A stretch of DNA of 64,000 nt, from the NCBI RefSeq assembly GCF_000021985.1, contig NC_011901.1, forward strand, positions 2,480,001 through 2,544,000, given 5' to 3'. Below are positions 42,174-52,289 of this stretch, piece after piece. The DNA comes from Thioalkalivibrio sulfidiphilus HL-EbGr7 (GTDB taxonomy: Bacteria; Pseudomonadota; Gammaproteobacteria; Ectothiorhodospirales; Ectothiorhodospiraceae). The notes below the pieces were generated by a model. That model had not been told where the DNA came from. It saw only the letters and a list, made by a program, of their open reading frames with translations, and made no database searches. Positions within the stretch are counted from its first letter, which is position 1. Every line of letters starts with the position of its first letter. The position numbers and the translations under genes were made by a program.

Positions 42174-43097
42174 TCAGCCCTGGGCGGTCGCAGCGCCCAC
42201 GGGCGCCGAAGATTCGCCAGGCACCAGCTCCATGGACGCCAGCACGTCGCGCATGGGGGCGAAACGGAAATCATTTAACAGCCTGCGCAACCTGGATTCA
42301 CAGCGGTGCAGGTTGTTGTAGTGCCGAAACCGCGACAGGGCCTTGGCCTTGATGCGCGGCTGCCCGGGGTCCACCTCCCAAGGGTGCAGGTAGAACACGA
42401 AGGGTTTGCCGGCGCCCTGGTTGATGTTGCGAAAACCGGCCCGGCTCAGGGCATAGGGGTAGAGCCGGAAATAACCACCGCCGGCCATGGGCAGGGTCAT
42501 GCCGGCCCAGCGCACCGTGGAGAGGGGGAACTCCACCAGGCGCCGGCCTTCATTGAGGGTCATCTCGTGGGGCCAACGACCGGCGCCCGGGATGCCATAG
42601 CGATCGTGACGCACCGGGAAGATGCTGGAGTCGTACTCAAAACCGGCCTCGCCCAGGATATCCAGGGCCCACTGGGAGCGGCGGGTGATGGAGTAGCTGG
42701 CCGCGCGATAGCCGCGCACGGGCACCTGGCCCGCCTGCTCCAGGAGATCCTTGGAGCGGAAGGTCTCCTCCCGGAACAGTTCAGGCGTCTGGTTGTAGAC
42801 CAGCTGGTGGCTGTAGCCGTGGCAGGCCAGCTCGTGCCCGCGCTCGACGATCTCGCGTACCAGCCCCGGCTCCCGCTCAGCCACCCAGCCCAGCACGAAG
42901 AAGGTGGACTTCACACCCTGTCCGTCGAACAGGTCCAGCAGGCGATGGGTATTGGCCACCACCCGGGACGGCATGTCATGCCAGTCGGCGCGGTCGATGG
43001 CATCGGCGAAGGCGGAGACGTGGAAGTAGTCCTCCACATCGACGGTCATGGCGTTGACAATGTGCCCGCTGCTGGACGAAACCGACATCTGCTTCAC
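42174..43097 (-). CDS. Polysaccharide deacetylase, XrtA/PEP-CTERM-associated
   Basis: About 305 residues. AMTVDVEDYFHVSAF carries the catalytic Asp and metal-site Asp near the N-terminus, typical of this XrtA-linked subgroup; STFFVLGWVAER, HELACHGYSHQLVYNQTP (metal His pair) and VRGYRAASYSITRRS follow, with the DUF3473-like tail FRHYNNLHRCESRLRRLL. Unlike the deacetylase at 28106 it has no signal or membrane anchor. The longest frame starts with GTG 43097; ATG 43088 is equally possible. It follows the beta-barrel gene by 6 bp. Confidence 0.9.
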   Translation of the reverse strand: MKQMSVSSSSGHIVNAMTVDVEDYFHVSAFADAIDRADWHDMPSRVVANTHRLLDLFDGQGVKSTFFVLGWVAEREPGLVREIVERGHELACHGYSHQLVYNQTPELFREETFRSKDLLEQAGQVPVRGYRAASYSITRRSQWALDILGEAGFEYDSSIFPVRHDRYGIPGAGRWPHEMTLNEGRRLVEFPLSTVRWAGMTLPMAGGGYFRLYPYALSRAGFRNINQGAGKPFVFYLHPWEVDPGQPRIKAKALSRFRHYNNLHRCESRLRRLLNDFRFAPMRDVLASMELVPGESSAPVGAATAQG

Positions 43098-43103
43098 TCG
43101 AGG

Positions 43104-44522
43104 TCAGAAAGTGGCAATCAGACGGGCAGCCACGGAATGTTCACGGTACTCCCGCTCAGGAAGATCCGACTTCACATCGGTTCTGCGCAGGAACAGCGTG
43201 CCCGACAGTCGTCGCCCAAGTTGCTGTTGCACACCCGCACTCACCAGGGTCAACTCGTCTGGCGTGTCGATACCCAGCAACCTGGATTCCTGAACGCCAG
43301 CGGAGAGCAGCACTGTTGTGCGAGGCCGTAGCGCCCAGTTCCAGGTCAGATCGAAGCCCTTGAGGGTCTCCTCACGATCCGTGGTCTGATAAAGACGCCG
43401 TTCGTTGTATACACGCGCCGTCGTGGTGGTTCTGGCGGTGTTCAAAGCCAGCTCCAACTGCCCAAGCTCCCTCAGATAGACCTCGCCGACCGCGGTACCC
43501 AGCGCGGGGCCGGGCAGAATTGACTCTGGTGACCGGGGATCAAACTCCAGTCGTGTCTGCGCATAGGTGACAAAGTCCTCGTCGTACAGGGCCTGCGTGC
43601 GCCAGCGGCGCCCTTCCTGTACCCAGCGCAGACTGTAGGTGTCCCCGAACGAGCGTTCCCCGACCAATGCCTCAAACTCGTACCGGCCGGCCCGCTGGGA
43701 CCGGATGCCAATGGCCCAGAGGGTGTCATCCGGCGCATCGCTGCCGTCGGTCAACTCGAATTCGTTGCGCTCAGCGCCCCCGATTACCACCAGTCGTGCC
43801 TGAGTGGTAATAGGAATGCCGAGTTCAACGGTGGCCTGCTCCAGAGTGATGCTGTCCTGATCTTCGTAATCCACCCTGGAGAGCCGATAGCGTGCGGCCC
43901 AATACAAGCGGTCTGCCACGGAGGTATTCTCGACCTGGGCTGCAACGGCATGTTGCACGCTGTCATCGAGCGTGTTGTCGTCATAGCTCACCATTCCGAT
44001 GGCGTAGCGCAGGTCTGCCCGTACCGTATCTGTGAGTTGTGTGCGCCAATGCGGACTGATGTAGGCAGTGTATTCGTCGGTAAGATTGCCGGCCCCGGCG
44101 ATCGTCCCTGTCGGCACCGGGGCACTGGCATCGATGACCTGCTGACGCACCGCAAGACCGCCATCCAGATAGAATGTCTCATCGGACAATTCGGCAGTTC
44201 CACGGGCGGAGAGCTGGTGAAACACCTCGTCCAGATCTGAATTGTCGCGATAAAAATAGCTTTGGAGTCGGTAGCGGATATCTGCATCCACACGCCGCCC
44301 ATCAAAGCTGGCATCAATGCCCGGGGTGACCTCCATCACCAGGTCAGCGTTCTCCTGACCACGGGGCTCAAGATTGATGTTGTCTGAATAGATAACACCC
44401 ACCGCTACAGACGGGGTCAATTCCCAGTTTGCGCTGCAGACAGGGGCAACAATGACGGCACAGCAAAACAACACAACGAGCCCGACTCGGTGGATACAAC
44501 TGTGTGACGCCGCCACTTTCAT
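43104..44522 (-). CDS. Outer-membrane beta-barrel, PEP-CTERM system type
   Basis: 472 residues. A signal peptide covers about residues 1-30 (VGLVVLFCCAVIVAPVCSA). The rest is alternating amphipathic strands with many aromatic ends, such as YRLQSYFYRDNSDLDEV, WAARYRLSRVDYEDQ and VAARLIATF; a C-terminal Phe ends the barrel as in outer-membrane proteins. It belongs by sequence style and position to the TIGR03016-like barrels that export XrtA-type polysaccharide. ATG 44522 fits the signal peptide; the upstream 15 residues overlap the kinase gene. Confidence 0.87.
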   Translation of the reverse strand: MKVAASHSCIHRVGLVVLFCCAVIVAPVCSANWELTPSVAVGVIYSDNINLEPRGQENADLVMEVTPGIDASFDGRRVDADIRYRLQSYFYRDNSDLDEVFHQLSARGTAELSDETFYLDGGLAVRQQVIDASAPVPTGTIAGAGNLTDEYTAYISPHWRTQLTDTVRADLRYAIGMVSYDDNTLDDSVQHAVAAQVENTSVADRLYWAARYRLSRVDYEDQDSITLEQATVELGIPITTQARLVVIGGAERNEFELTDGSDAPDDTLWAIGIRSQRAGRYEFEALVGERSFGDTYSLRWVQEGRRWRTQALYDEDFVTYAQTRLEFDPRSPESILPGPALGTAVGEVYLRELGQLELALNTARTTTTARVYNERRLYQTTDREETLKGFDLTWNWALRPRTTVLLSAGVQESRLLGIDTPDELTLVSAGVQQQLGRRLSGTLFLRRTDVKSDLPEREYREHSVAARLIATF

Positions 44523-44566
44523 GGGAATGTTCCGCCATGTACGGTGAAGATGGCAACCTGCAGACA

Positions 44567-45421
44567 TCAGCCCTCCCGGTCCTCAGACCCGCCATAATAT
44601 CCGCCGTAGTAGGACGATCCCTTGCTACGCCCGCAATAATTGAGGACCATCCCGACCACGTCATTCTCTTCGAGCATATCCAATGCCTCGTCAATGGCGG
44701 ATTGGGGCGTTTTCCCCTCGCGGACGACCATGAGAGTTTGTCCCACCAGGTGGGTGAGAATCTGAGCCTGGCTCGTGGAGAGCAGCGGGGGTGTATCCAG
44801 CAGGATAATCCGATCGTCATACCGGGCAGCCAGTTCCGCCATGAGTGATTCCATCTGCTCACTGGCCATCAATTCGGTCACATCGGGCGAGGGGGAACCT
44901 GCAGGGATGACCCTGAGCTTGGGAATATTAGTTCGGTTGATCACGTCCGACAGACTCACGTCATCGCCTTTGAGTACATCTATCAGCCCCTTGGCCTGAT
45001 CCAGCCCCAGCAGGTGGCTCAGTGACCGCTTGGAGAGATCAGCATCGATCAGCAAAACGGTTCTGTCTTGCTCCTGTGAAATGCTCATGGCCAGATTGAG
45101 CGACGTAAACGTCTTGCCATCTCCGGGCAGCGCGCTGGTGACTGCTACCAGATTGCCCCTTTCAATAAGTTCACTGCCTTTACCGAAGGCATTCATGAGC
45201 ACCGGCCTTTTGAGCAGTCGGTATTCTTCGGCCTGGCGTGTCTGTGTCCTGCCCGGCGTCAGATAGCCGGACTTGTGCAGGGACTCAAGATCTATACGGC
45301 ACTCCACACCCTGCCTGTCGTTAGCCTCCTGCTCACGGGCAAGAGGCAGCTTGACTGGCTTTGCAACGCGGGGTGATACAGCATCGCCGGCGTTATTCAC
45401 AGCGCGTTCGAAGATATCCAT
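44567..45421 (-). CDS. XrtA-associated protein-tyrosine autokinase
   Basis: 284 residues, cytoplasmic BY-kinase. Walker A SALPGDGKT (96-104), Walker A' VLLIDADLS (122-130) and Walker B IILLDTPPLL bind ATP. The C-terminal tail SKGSSYYGGYYGG holds the tyrosine cluster for autophosphorylation. It is separate from its membrane activator, the chain-length protein of the next gene, with which it shares one base (TAATG at 45421). The kinase-phosphatase cycle with the LMW-PTP sets chain length or export in capsule systems. Confidence 0.92.
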   Translation of the reverse strand: MDIFERAVNNAGDAVSPRVAKPVKLPLAREQEANDRQGVECRIDLESLHKSGYLTPGRTQTRQAEEYRLLKRPVLMNAFGKGSELIERGNLVAVTSALPGDGKTFTSLNLAMSISQEQDRTVLLIDADLSKRSLSHLLGLDQAKGLIDVLKGDDVSLSDVINRTNIPKLRVIPAGSPSPDVTELMASEQMESLMAELAARYDDRIILLDTPPLLSTSQAQILTHLVGQTLMVVREGKTPQSAIDEALDMLEENDVVGMVLNYCGRSKGSSYYGGYYGGSEDREG

Positions 45422-47013
45422 TACACAAGGCCCCCCAGTGATGTCACCGCAGCCATGAGGCTGCGGCCCGTCAGCTGCATGTACACAGCCATCAGGAAGG
45501 CCGGAATCATCAAGGCGATAACCGTAGCAAACGCCGCAAAATCAAGACGCATCATCCAGCGTGCCCGAGGCGTCAATACCCTGGTTACAGCACCGAATAC
45601 GGGCCGCCCGCTCAAGTCACCAAGCATGCGTCGGCCGTGGACCACCGGAAACAGCTGGGACATGAGCAATGCAACGCCGGCTCCGGCGCCAAGGCCCATC
45701 AGCAGGATGGCCGCGGAAAATTTGAGCCTGCCAGGAAAGATGGGGGTGGCCGGTGTACGAGGTGGTTCAATGACGCGGAAACGCACATCCTGGCCCGTCT
45801 GCTCCACGTCCTCAGATATCCGGGCAGACTCACGACGGGCAACAAGGGAATTGTACTGATCGCGGTAGATTTCATAGTTGCGATCCAGACGCCGCAGTTC
45901 CGCCTCAACCTGGGGAATGATCTCCAGCTGCTGCTGCAATCGCTGGACACGCGTGCTGAACTCATCGCGACGCACCCTGAGCGCGGCGATCTCGCCTTCC
46001 ACCTCTCCGAGGGCAAGTCGCAACTGCTGGTGCAGCGGATTGGCCACCGCTGAGCTACTGGAAGCGGGATCTATGCCCGAGAGTTCTCGATCGCGCTGCA
46101 CTTCCAGGGCTTCGATACTGCGGCGCGTCTGGACGACGTCCGGGTGGTTCTCCGTGAAACGAAGAAGCAACTCGTCCAAGCGTCTCTGCAGAGTAAGCAA
46201 GCGCTCTTCCGTGGGCGTCTGCACAAGAGCGCCGTCAGCTGACAAGCCGCGCTGCGTGGAAGGAGTTCCCTCAAGCTGACGACGCAATTCGTCGCGACGG
46301 AAATTGGCCTCGCGTAACGCAAGCTCCACTGCCTCAAGGTTAGACCTTGCTGCCTGCAGTCGGCCATAGTAATTGGCTTCCTGATCAGGAAGCACGTCGA
46401 TATGCTCGCGCTTGAACTCTCTGAGTCGGTCTTCCGCCTCGACCAGACGGGATTCATACTCTGCAATCTGTTGGACAAGAAACTGTTGGGCAACATCGCT
46501 ACGCTGCCGTCTCTCTCCAGCGGTTTCATCCACAAAGGTCGAAAGTAACGCTTCGACGATTCTGCGTGCCATCTCCGGATCTTTGTGACGCGAACTGATC
46601 ACATAGAGGTCCGGGCTCCTGGGTGCCAGGGGCCGGGCGGCGTGCGTCTGTTGCAGATTGACGTTGCGCGTGAGGTCTTGAAGGATCCGCTCCTGTGCTG
46701 CGGGCGTAGTCGCACCATGATCCAGATCGGTCATACGGATGACCTTCTCAAGATTGGGGCGACTCAGGAGCTGGCGACTCATGAGGCCCAGCTTCTCACC
46801 CACATTGATATCCACCGCCAGCCCCCGCAGCAGCGGACGTAGCATAGAGTCGGTATCGACGTACACCGTGGCACTCGCCTCATAGACATTATCCACCTTG
46901 GAGAGTCCGTACCATCCTGCTATGCAGACCAGCCACGCGACGAGGATTCCATACCAACGGAATCGCCACATTCCGCGTATCAGTAACAACAGCTTTTCGA
47001 TCAACTTCTGCAT
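45421..47013 (-). CDS. Chain-length determinant (Wzz/PCP-2 type), XrtA-associated
   Basis: 530 residues. An N-terminal Wzz domain starts with MWRFRWYGILVAWLVCIAGWYGL (first membrane helix about 15-38, described here in outline), then ASATVYVDTDSMLRPLLRGL. A long coiled-coil (about 185-390) is full of Arg/Glu heptads. A second helix (about 425-450) follows the PPRTPATPIFPGRLKF motif. A third hydrophobic segment lies near 495-520. It controls polymer length in the periplasm and activates the tyrosine kinase encoded next to it. Confidence 0.9.
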   Translation of the reverse strand: MQKLIEKLLLLIRGMWRFRWYGILVAWLVCIAGWYGLSKVDNVYEASATVYVDTDSMLRPLLRGLAVDINVGEKLGLMSRQLLSRPNLEKVIRMTDLDHGATTPAAQERILQDLTRNVNLQQTHAARPLAPRSPDLYVISSRHKDPEMARRIVEALLSTFVDETAGERRQRSDVAQQFLVQQIAEYESRLVEAEDRLREFKREHIDVLPDQEANYYGRLQAARSNLEAVELALREANFRRDELRRQLEGTPSTQRGLSADGALVQTPTEERLLTLQRRLDELLLRFTENHPDVVQTRRSIEALEVQRDRELSGIDPASSSSAVANPLHQQLRLALGEVEGEIAALRVRRDEFSTRVQRLQQQLEIIPQVEAELRRLDRNYEIYRDQYNSLVARRESARISEDVEQTGQDVRFRVIEPPRTPATPIFPGRLKFSAAILLMGLGAGAGVALLMSQLFPVVHGRRMLGDLSGRPVFGAVTRVLTPRARWMMRLDFAAFATVIALMIPAFLMAVYMQLTGRSLMAAVTSLGGLV

Positions 47014-47056
47014 TAGGGCACTGCCTCACTGGCGGGACGATCCTCACCCGGTTTTT

Positions 47057-47689
47057 TCAGAACCAGGATTCCGGAATGATCAGGACGTCGCCCGGCTGCA
47101 TGGGTACATTGGCTGAGATATCACCCCGTGTCACAAGATCCGACAATCGGACGCGAAATGCCTGCTGCGCCCCCGTTGGCCCCCGGATAATGGTCGCCCG
47201 GTTGCCTGCGGCGAACTCTGTGAGCCCTCCCACCTCGATGATCACGTCCAGCACGGTCATGCCCACACGGTAGGGAATGGAACGGGGCTGTACGGCCTGA
47301 CCGATCACCCGGATCTGTTCGGTAGAGGTGCCCACAAAATTGGTGACCGTCACGGTTACAATCGGGTTCTGTACATAGTGGGCCAGACTTTGCTCGATGT
47401 CCCGGGCAAGTTCCGTGGGCGTCTTGCCACTGGCCTGAACATCTTCCACCAGAGGCGTCGTGATCCTGCCATCGGGTCGGACCGGCACTGTCACGGTCAG
47501 GTCCGGGTTACCCCAGACAAAAACGTTGAGCTGGTCACCGGGCCCGATGGTATAGCGGGGTTCCGCCTGTGCAGCCGGCGCCTCGCTCAAGGGCACATCA
47601 GGTCCCGCCGCACAAGCACCCAACAACATCACAACCAGCACCAGACCACTCCAGCGCAGCCACTTACTCACATACATTGACTTGAGCAT
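47057..47689 (-). CDS. Polysaccharide export lipoprotein (Wza-like), XrtA-associated
   Basis: 210 residues. Lipobox LLGAC (Cys26) marks an outer-membrane lipoprotein. The Poly_export domain is YTIGPGDQLNVFVWGNPDLT, with SLBB-type segments (IRVIGQAVQPRSIPYRVGMTVLDVIIEVGGLTEFA, about 120-165) and MQPGDVLIIPESWF at the end. It forms the channel or periplasmic neck for glycan secretion together with the beta-barrel. Start 47689 has AAGGAG at 7-nt spacing. Short, as is usual for the XrtA-linked family, lacking the C-terminal Wza helix. Confidence 0.9.
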   Translation of the reverse strand: MLKSMYVSKWLRWSGLVLVVMLLGACAAGPDVPLSEAPAAQAEPRYTIGPGDQLNVFVWGNPDLTVTVPVRPDGRITTPLVEDVQASGKTPTELARDIEQSLAHYVQNPIVTVTVTNFVGTSTEQIRVIGQAVQPRSIPYRVGMTVLDVIIEVGGLTEFAAGNRATIIRGPTGAQQAFRVRLSDLVTRGDISANVPMQPGDVLIIPESWF

Positions 47690-47845
47690 TTCCCTTCTCC
47701 TTGCCACCATGCGTTTTTGTATCTAATCCAGCGCATCCTCAAAAATGGATCGCCTGGGAGCCTGCCAGGACAATCGCCACGCTGGACGCAGAATGCCCGG
47801 GCTGACCCTTGCCTGTCATTCTTGCTCGCCGTCGCAATCCAGGTA

Positions 47846-50680
47846 CTACTGCAGACTCCGGTAAAGGGCCTCTGCCTCGGTGCGCTGTTGGAATTGAGCG
47901 TGTTCGCCCAGCAACTGGCCAAGCACCTGGCGTGCCCGTGGGTCATCTCCGGCCCGGGTCAAAGCAACTGCCAGGCGGTATCTCACCTCCGGAATCGGGG
48001 CCGCCTCTGCCGCCGATTCAATCAGGGACAGCCCACTGGCCACATCACCACTTTCGACCAGCATCCAGCCATAGGTGTGCGAGGTTGCAGCGCCCGGCTG
48101 AAGCTCATAGGCCTTGCGTGCCATTTCCAGTGCCCTGCTGTCCTGCCGCTCATGATAGAGCCAGGCGAGATTGTTCAGGGCCGCCACCTGATCGGGGTCA
48201 AAGGTCAGCACTTGTCCATAGAGCACCTCCGCCTCGTTGCGACGTCCATGTCGCTGGTGCAGCATGGCAAGATTGAGCATGGCCGAAACATCTTGTGGAC
48301 TCGTTTCCAGCCAATCCTGCAGCACCTCAAGCGCCTGTCGCTCGTCACCGGCGCGCTCCGCCATTTGCGCCAGACGGCGGGCGCTCAGCGAGGCAGGCAA
48401 GACGCGATGGGCCCGGGCGTAAGCATCACGTGCCTGTTCATGCCGCCCGGCACTTACAAGGGCATCAGCCTCCAGCATCCATCCGACCGGGGAAGACGGG
48501 TAGGACTCGCGCGCCTGACGCGCATAGGCGAGGCTCGCATCCACCTGGCCCAGGATCAGCTCGACCCTGCCAGCCTGTTCCAGTACACGCAGATCCCGTG
48601 GAGCCACTTCAAGGGCGGCATTGATGTGCTGACGAGCCTCCCCCTCCCTGCCCTGCTGCGCCGCGATGCCTGCCAGGGCCAACCGGCCGGTCAGATCATC
48701 GGGAACCACATTGATGAGCATGCCATAGGTATCCGCCGCGCCATCAAGATCACCGTTTCGAGCCTGCAACTCGGCCAGCAGGCCAAGCGCGCGTGGATCC
48801 CGGGGTGAGGCAGCCACGGCCTCACGGGCCGTGCTGATGGCAGCATCCGCATTGCCTGACTGCGCATGAAAACGACTTAACCAGAGCCGGGGCAGAACAG
48901 CGTCCGGATTGGCCTCGACTGCCCGTTGCAGCCAGGATTCCGCCGTGGAAACATCACCGCGCCGCACGGCTGACTCGGCAAGCCCGAGCATGGCCAGACC
49001 ATGGCGTGGCTCAATTCGCAGCACCGCATTGAAGTATCGCTCAGCAGAGGCCTGATTGCCTTCTTCGAGCCCCAGGCGACCCAAGGCGAGCAGGGCCGGA
49101 AGATATGCATCATCCACGTTCAAAGCATTGATGAGGCTTGCTCGACCTTGCGTTCGTTCACCTTGCTGTAATTGAATCAGGCCCACCAAGGTGTGCCACT
49201 CGGGACGGTCAGGACTGCGCTCCGCAAGGGCCCGCGCCTGACTCAAGGCCAGCGCCACGTTGCCACTGGCCACCAGCGTGCGCACCAGGAACAGTTCTGC
49301 GGCGGCATCCCCTTCCCTGACCAGGGCGGAAAGCTGATCAATCGCCTCATCGTAGCGACCCTGGGCGGCATGCAGCCGCGCCAGGTCCCCACGCAAGGCT
49401 GGATCCCCCGGAGATGCGGCCAATGCCTCCCTGAAGGCACTTTCTGCTGTCTCAAATTCTCCTGAGACCGTGGCGGAGCGGCCAATCATGGCCAGCAATG
49501 CGACACTTTCGGCATCCTGACCGCCCGCGCGCAAGGGCTCAAGGACGGCCATGGCATCACCGTGACGCCCCAGCCGGGCTTGAGCAGCAGCCAGCAACCG
49601 GCGGGCGGCGTCATTGGATGGCACCACGGCCAGATAGCGGCGCAACTGACGGGATGCCTCTTCGTACTCATTCAACGCAAAGGCCGTACCTCCCGCAAGC
49701 AACCTGGCCTGATGATGCTCGGGCCTGCGTTGAAGCGTATCCCGTAGCGAATCCCGCGCCACCCCAAAATTACCCTGACGATAGGCAACCAGACCTTTCA
49801 GATAGCTGAGCTCAGGGATGTCACCGAGCAGCGACTCAAGTTCAACGATAACCGCCTCGGCCTCTGAGGTCTTGCCCTGCCCCAAACGGGCTTCAACCAG
49901 CAGCAGATTGGCACGGGTGAGATCAGAATCATTGGCACGAGCACGTGCAGCGCGCGTGGATTCCAGCAACGCTGATTCCGCTTCCTGGAACAGTGCCTGC
50001 CTCAGGGCAAGCCAGCCATGCGTGAAAGCGGTTCGCGGGTCATCGGGGTCGGCCCGCGCGGCCTTGCGGGCCAGATTCAGCGCGGCAGCAGAATCACCTT
50101 GGTGGTTAGCGAACTGGGCCTGAGCCATCCACACGCGGGCCTGCTCGACACCGTAATCGGCGATCGCGTCCAGATCAGTTGATAGTTCATCGTATCGCCC
50201 CAGACCCAGGTTCGCCTCAACCCGGCGCAACAGCCATCGGGCGGTAGATGCATTGTCTGCAGAGAGCAGGGAGGAAACTTCTGAAAGTGCATCGGCAAAC
50301 CGCTCCTGGATCAGGAGTGCGTCAATCAGCCAGGGCATCACCTCATCGCCCGGAATACCCAGTTCCAGCGCCCTTCGTAATTCACGCTGTGCGGCGTCGC
50401 CTCGTGCGGCCAGGACATTTAAGCGCCCTAGGCCAAAGCGTGCCTGAGCATGGTCCGGATCATCCTGAAGGATGCGCCGCAGTTCAAAGGCGGCGGCTCG
50501 CACGTCGCCCGCAGCCTCCAGCGTTTGCGCCCTTTCCAGGCGAGTGGCGCTGTCCTCTCCCGGGGAACAACCCAGCAGGTTTGCAAGCACAAGAAGCAGT
50601 ATCGCCCCAACGAACGCACGCAGAGTACGACCAGCCGATCCGTCGTTTCCATACACCATGGGCATCATGTCTCTGAACAT
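47846..50680 (-). CDS. prsT: PrsT: TPR-repeat lipoprotein of the PEP-CTERM system
   Basis: About 944 residues. A membrane segment FVGAILLLVLANLLGC ends in a lipobox with Cys38. The remainder is roughly 22-25 tetratricopeptide repeats, such as DVRAAAFELRRILQDDPDHAQARFGLGRL, here named by its ends, and GRRNEAEVLYGQVLTFDPDQ. It is the standard giant TPR lipoprotein of exosortase A clusters. It may gather export or sorting partners; exact role unproven. ATG 50680 was chosen over 50761, which overlaps the exosortase gene. Confidence 0.9.
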   Translation of the reverse strand: MFRDMMPMVYGNDGSAGRTLRAFVGAILLLVLANLLGCSPGEDSATRLERAQTLEAAGDVRAAAFELRRILQDDPDHAQARFGLGRLNVLAARGDAAQRELRRALELGIPGDEVMPWLIDALLIQERFADALSEVSSLLSADNASTARWLLRRVEANLGLGRYDELSTDLDAIADYGVEQARVWMAQAQFANHQGDSAAALNLARKAARADPDDPRTAFTHGWLALRQALFQEAESALLESTRAARARANDSDLTRANLLLVEARLGQGKTSEAEAVIVELESLLGDIPELSYLKGLVAYRQGNFGVARDSLRDTLQRRPEHHQARLLAGGTAFALNEYEEASRQLRRYLAVVPSNDAARRLLAAAQARLGRHGDAMAVLEPLRAGGQDAESVALLAMIGRSATVSGEFETAESAFREALAASPGDPALRGDLARLHAAQGRYDEAIDQLSALVREGDAAAELFLVRTLVASGNVALALSQARALAERSPDRPEWHTLVGLIQLQQGERTQGRASLINALNVDDAYLPALLALGRLGLEEGNQASAERYFNAVLRIEPRHGLAMLGLAESAVRRGDVSTAESWLQRAVEANPDAVLPRLWLSRFHAQSGNADAAISTAREAVAASPRDPRALGLLAELQARNGDLDGAADTYGMLINVVPDDLTGRLALAGIAAQQGREGEARQHINAALEVAPRDLRVLEQAGRVELILGQVDASLAYARQARESYPSSPVGWMLEADALVSAGRHEQARDAYARAHRVLPASLSARRLAQMAERAGDERQALEVLQDWLETSPQDVSAMLNLAMLHQRHGRRNEAEVLYGQVLTFDPDQVAALNNLAWLYHERQDSRALEMARKAYELQPGAATSHTYGWMLVESGDVASGLSLIESAAEAAPIPEVRYRLAVALTRAGDDPRARQVLGQLLGEHAQFQQRTEAEALYRSLQ

Positions 50681-50711
50681 ACGGCGTTTCCCGTCACCCT
50701 TGCCCCTTGGC

Positions 50712-52289
50712 TCAGCACCATGATGAGGCATGGATCCGCTGTGACAATGTCTGTACGGCATCCGTCAATGGCATCCCGCCAGCATACAGAAATTCAGCCA
50801 GCAACACTCGATCGCGTTCGGCTCCCGCAGAACCCAGTGGAGTGATCACCCACATAGCCCCGTCGGGTCTTCCACACAGGGCGCCGAGCATACCCGTCAT
50901 CAACGCAGACCGATCGCTCGCAGACGTACGACCGGCCAATTGGTACCAGGACCACACCAGACGCTGGCCGTGCTGAGCAGAACTCAAGAGATCTTCACGG
51001 ACCACAGCGGGCTGCGTGTCCGTTGAAACGCTGTGGCGATTCCAATCTTGCTGATGCCAAAGCGCTGGATCAAAAGCACGATTGTCCCAAGACACCAGTT
51101 TGCGCTCTTCCCTTTGTGTCTGGAACCAGGCCACGTGGACCTGCACCCGTGCCCCGTCCTCGCGTCGATAGACCACCTGACCTTGCAGGTCCGGGTCGCG
51201 AAACCGCCCAGCCAATATCGGCTTCCAGGCACCGGTCTCCATGCGCCAGGGCCCAAACGCCTCGGGCAATGACAACCCATGCCCGGCCAAACCATCGACT
51301 TCAGAGACGCTGCGATTGACGCCCAGCGGCACGGCAAGGGCGATGGCAATGGTCAGGATGACCAAAAGGCTTGCAGCAGGCCGGGTAGTAGCGGGCGACT
51401 CGGGACGTGCGGGGGGCGTCGTGCTGTCAGCACGGTACCAGCGCTCAGGCATCAGCCGTCCGGCAAGAAAAAAGAAACCGGCCATACCAATACCGAACAG
51501 GACCCAGCCCAGAGTCACGTGATCCTCACGCACCAGATAATGCTGCATGTCGGTCATCACGCCAGCCATGACGACGATGTAGATGCGCAGGGTATTCATG
51601 GCGAATGACAGCACAATGGCGGAGACAAACACCACCACGCCATAGATCGGCCGCAGGCTCACCCATGCGGCATACAACAGGGCAAGCGGCATCGCCACTA
51701 CAAGCTGGCGCAGTCCGGTGCAGTTGTCATCCACATAGAAACTGCCGGGGACCACACCTATGATCGCCCCCTCAAGAATATTGGGAACACCGGTTGCGGC
51801 GAGCAATAGGCTGACTGCATGGGCCGTCAAGAGCCTCAGAGGCTCATTGATAAAGAACCACATGGGTATGGCAAACACCACCAGCCCTAATGGCAGGGCG
51901 AGCCGACGCAGACCCTGCATGCCGAAGGCTGCCCAGACAGTTCCCACGACAATCATCCAGGCACTCAACATGGCGCCCACTTTGACCACCATGAGCGTTG
52001 AAAGCATCCACAGCGACACCGCCGCGATCAGAACCAGGCCACCGGAGTAACTGGGCGCCCAACGAAGCGCAGCCGGGTCACGCCAAAGCGTATGTGCCGC
52101 AATACCCACCGATAGGGCCAACAACATGGTTCCGTGGGAGTAGGTGAAGTCATCCGGACTGAGCCAAAGGCTCCACAATCCGGCGAACACATCCCGGTAG
52201 ACCAGTAGCACAAGCCCCAACAACAGCATCAGCAAGAACGACGGCAACACCATGCTGGAGATACGACCGCCCAGTGCAGCAGTGTTCAT
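50712..52289 (-). CDS. xrtA: Exosortase A fused to EpsI
   Basis: 525 residues. About eight membrane helices in residues 12-285 carry the exosortase triad: Cys190 in [10 protein letters not shown], Arg235 in NTLRIY and His257 in [13 protein letters not shown]. The usual CSGLR reads CTGLR and the flanking acidic DD differs from the common (V/E)A. After a Pro/Thr-rich linker (288-305) and a further helix comes the EpsI domain (about 310-525; [25 protein letters not shown]). EpsI is often a separate gene or a fusion; both occur. It would cleave and attach PEP-CTERM proteins in the inner membrane. The start overlaps prsR by ATGA. Confidence 0.88.
   Translation of the reverse strand: MNTAALGGRISSMVLPSFLLMLLLGLVLLVYRDVFAGLWSLWLSPDDFTYSHGTMLLALSVGIAAHTLWRDPAALRWAPSYSGGLVLIAAVSLWMLSTLMVVKVGAMLSAWMIVVGTVWAAFGMQGLRRLALPLGLVVFAIPMWFFINEPLRLLTAHAVSLLLAATGVPNILEGAIIGVVPGSFYVDDNCTGLRQLVVAMPLALLYAAWVSLRPIYGVVVFVSAIVLSFAMNTLRIYIVVMAGVMTDMQHYLVREDHVTLGWVLFGIGMAGFFFLAGRLMPERWYRADSTTPPARPESPATTRPAASLLVILTIAIALAVPLGVNRSVSEVDGLAGHGLSLPEAFGPWRMETGAWKPILAGRFRDPDLQGQVVYRREDGARVQVHVAWFQTQREERKLVSWDNRAFDPALWHQQDWNRHSVSTDTQPAVVREDLLSSAQHGQRLVWSWYQLAGRTSASDRSALMTGMLGALCGRPDGAMWVITPLGSAGAERDRVLLAEFLYAGGMPLTDAVQTLSQRIHASSWC

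Noticed and set aside
40347-42278. 643-codon plus-strand frame opposite the second asparagine synthase
   Set aside because: It mirrors a strongly supported gene with full motifs; the translation is low-complexity His/Gly/Val-rich with no domain. GC-rich coding DNA often leaves such open antisense frames.
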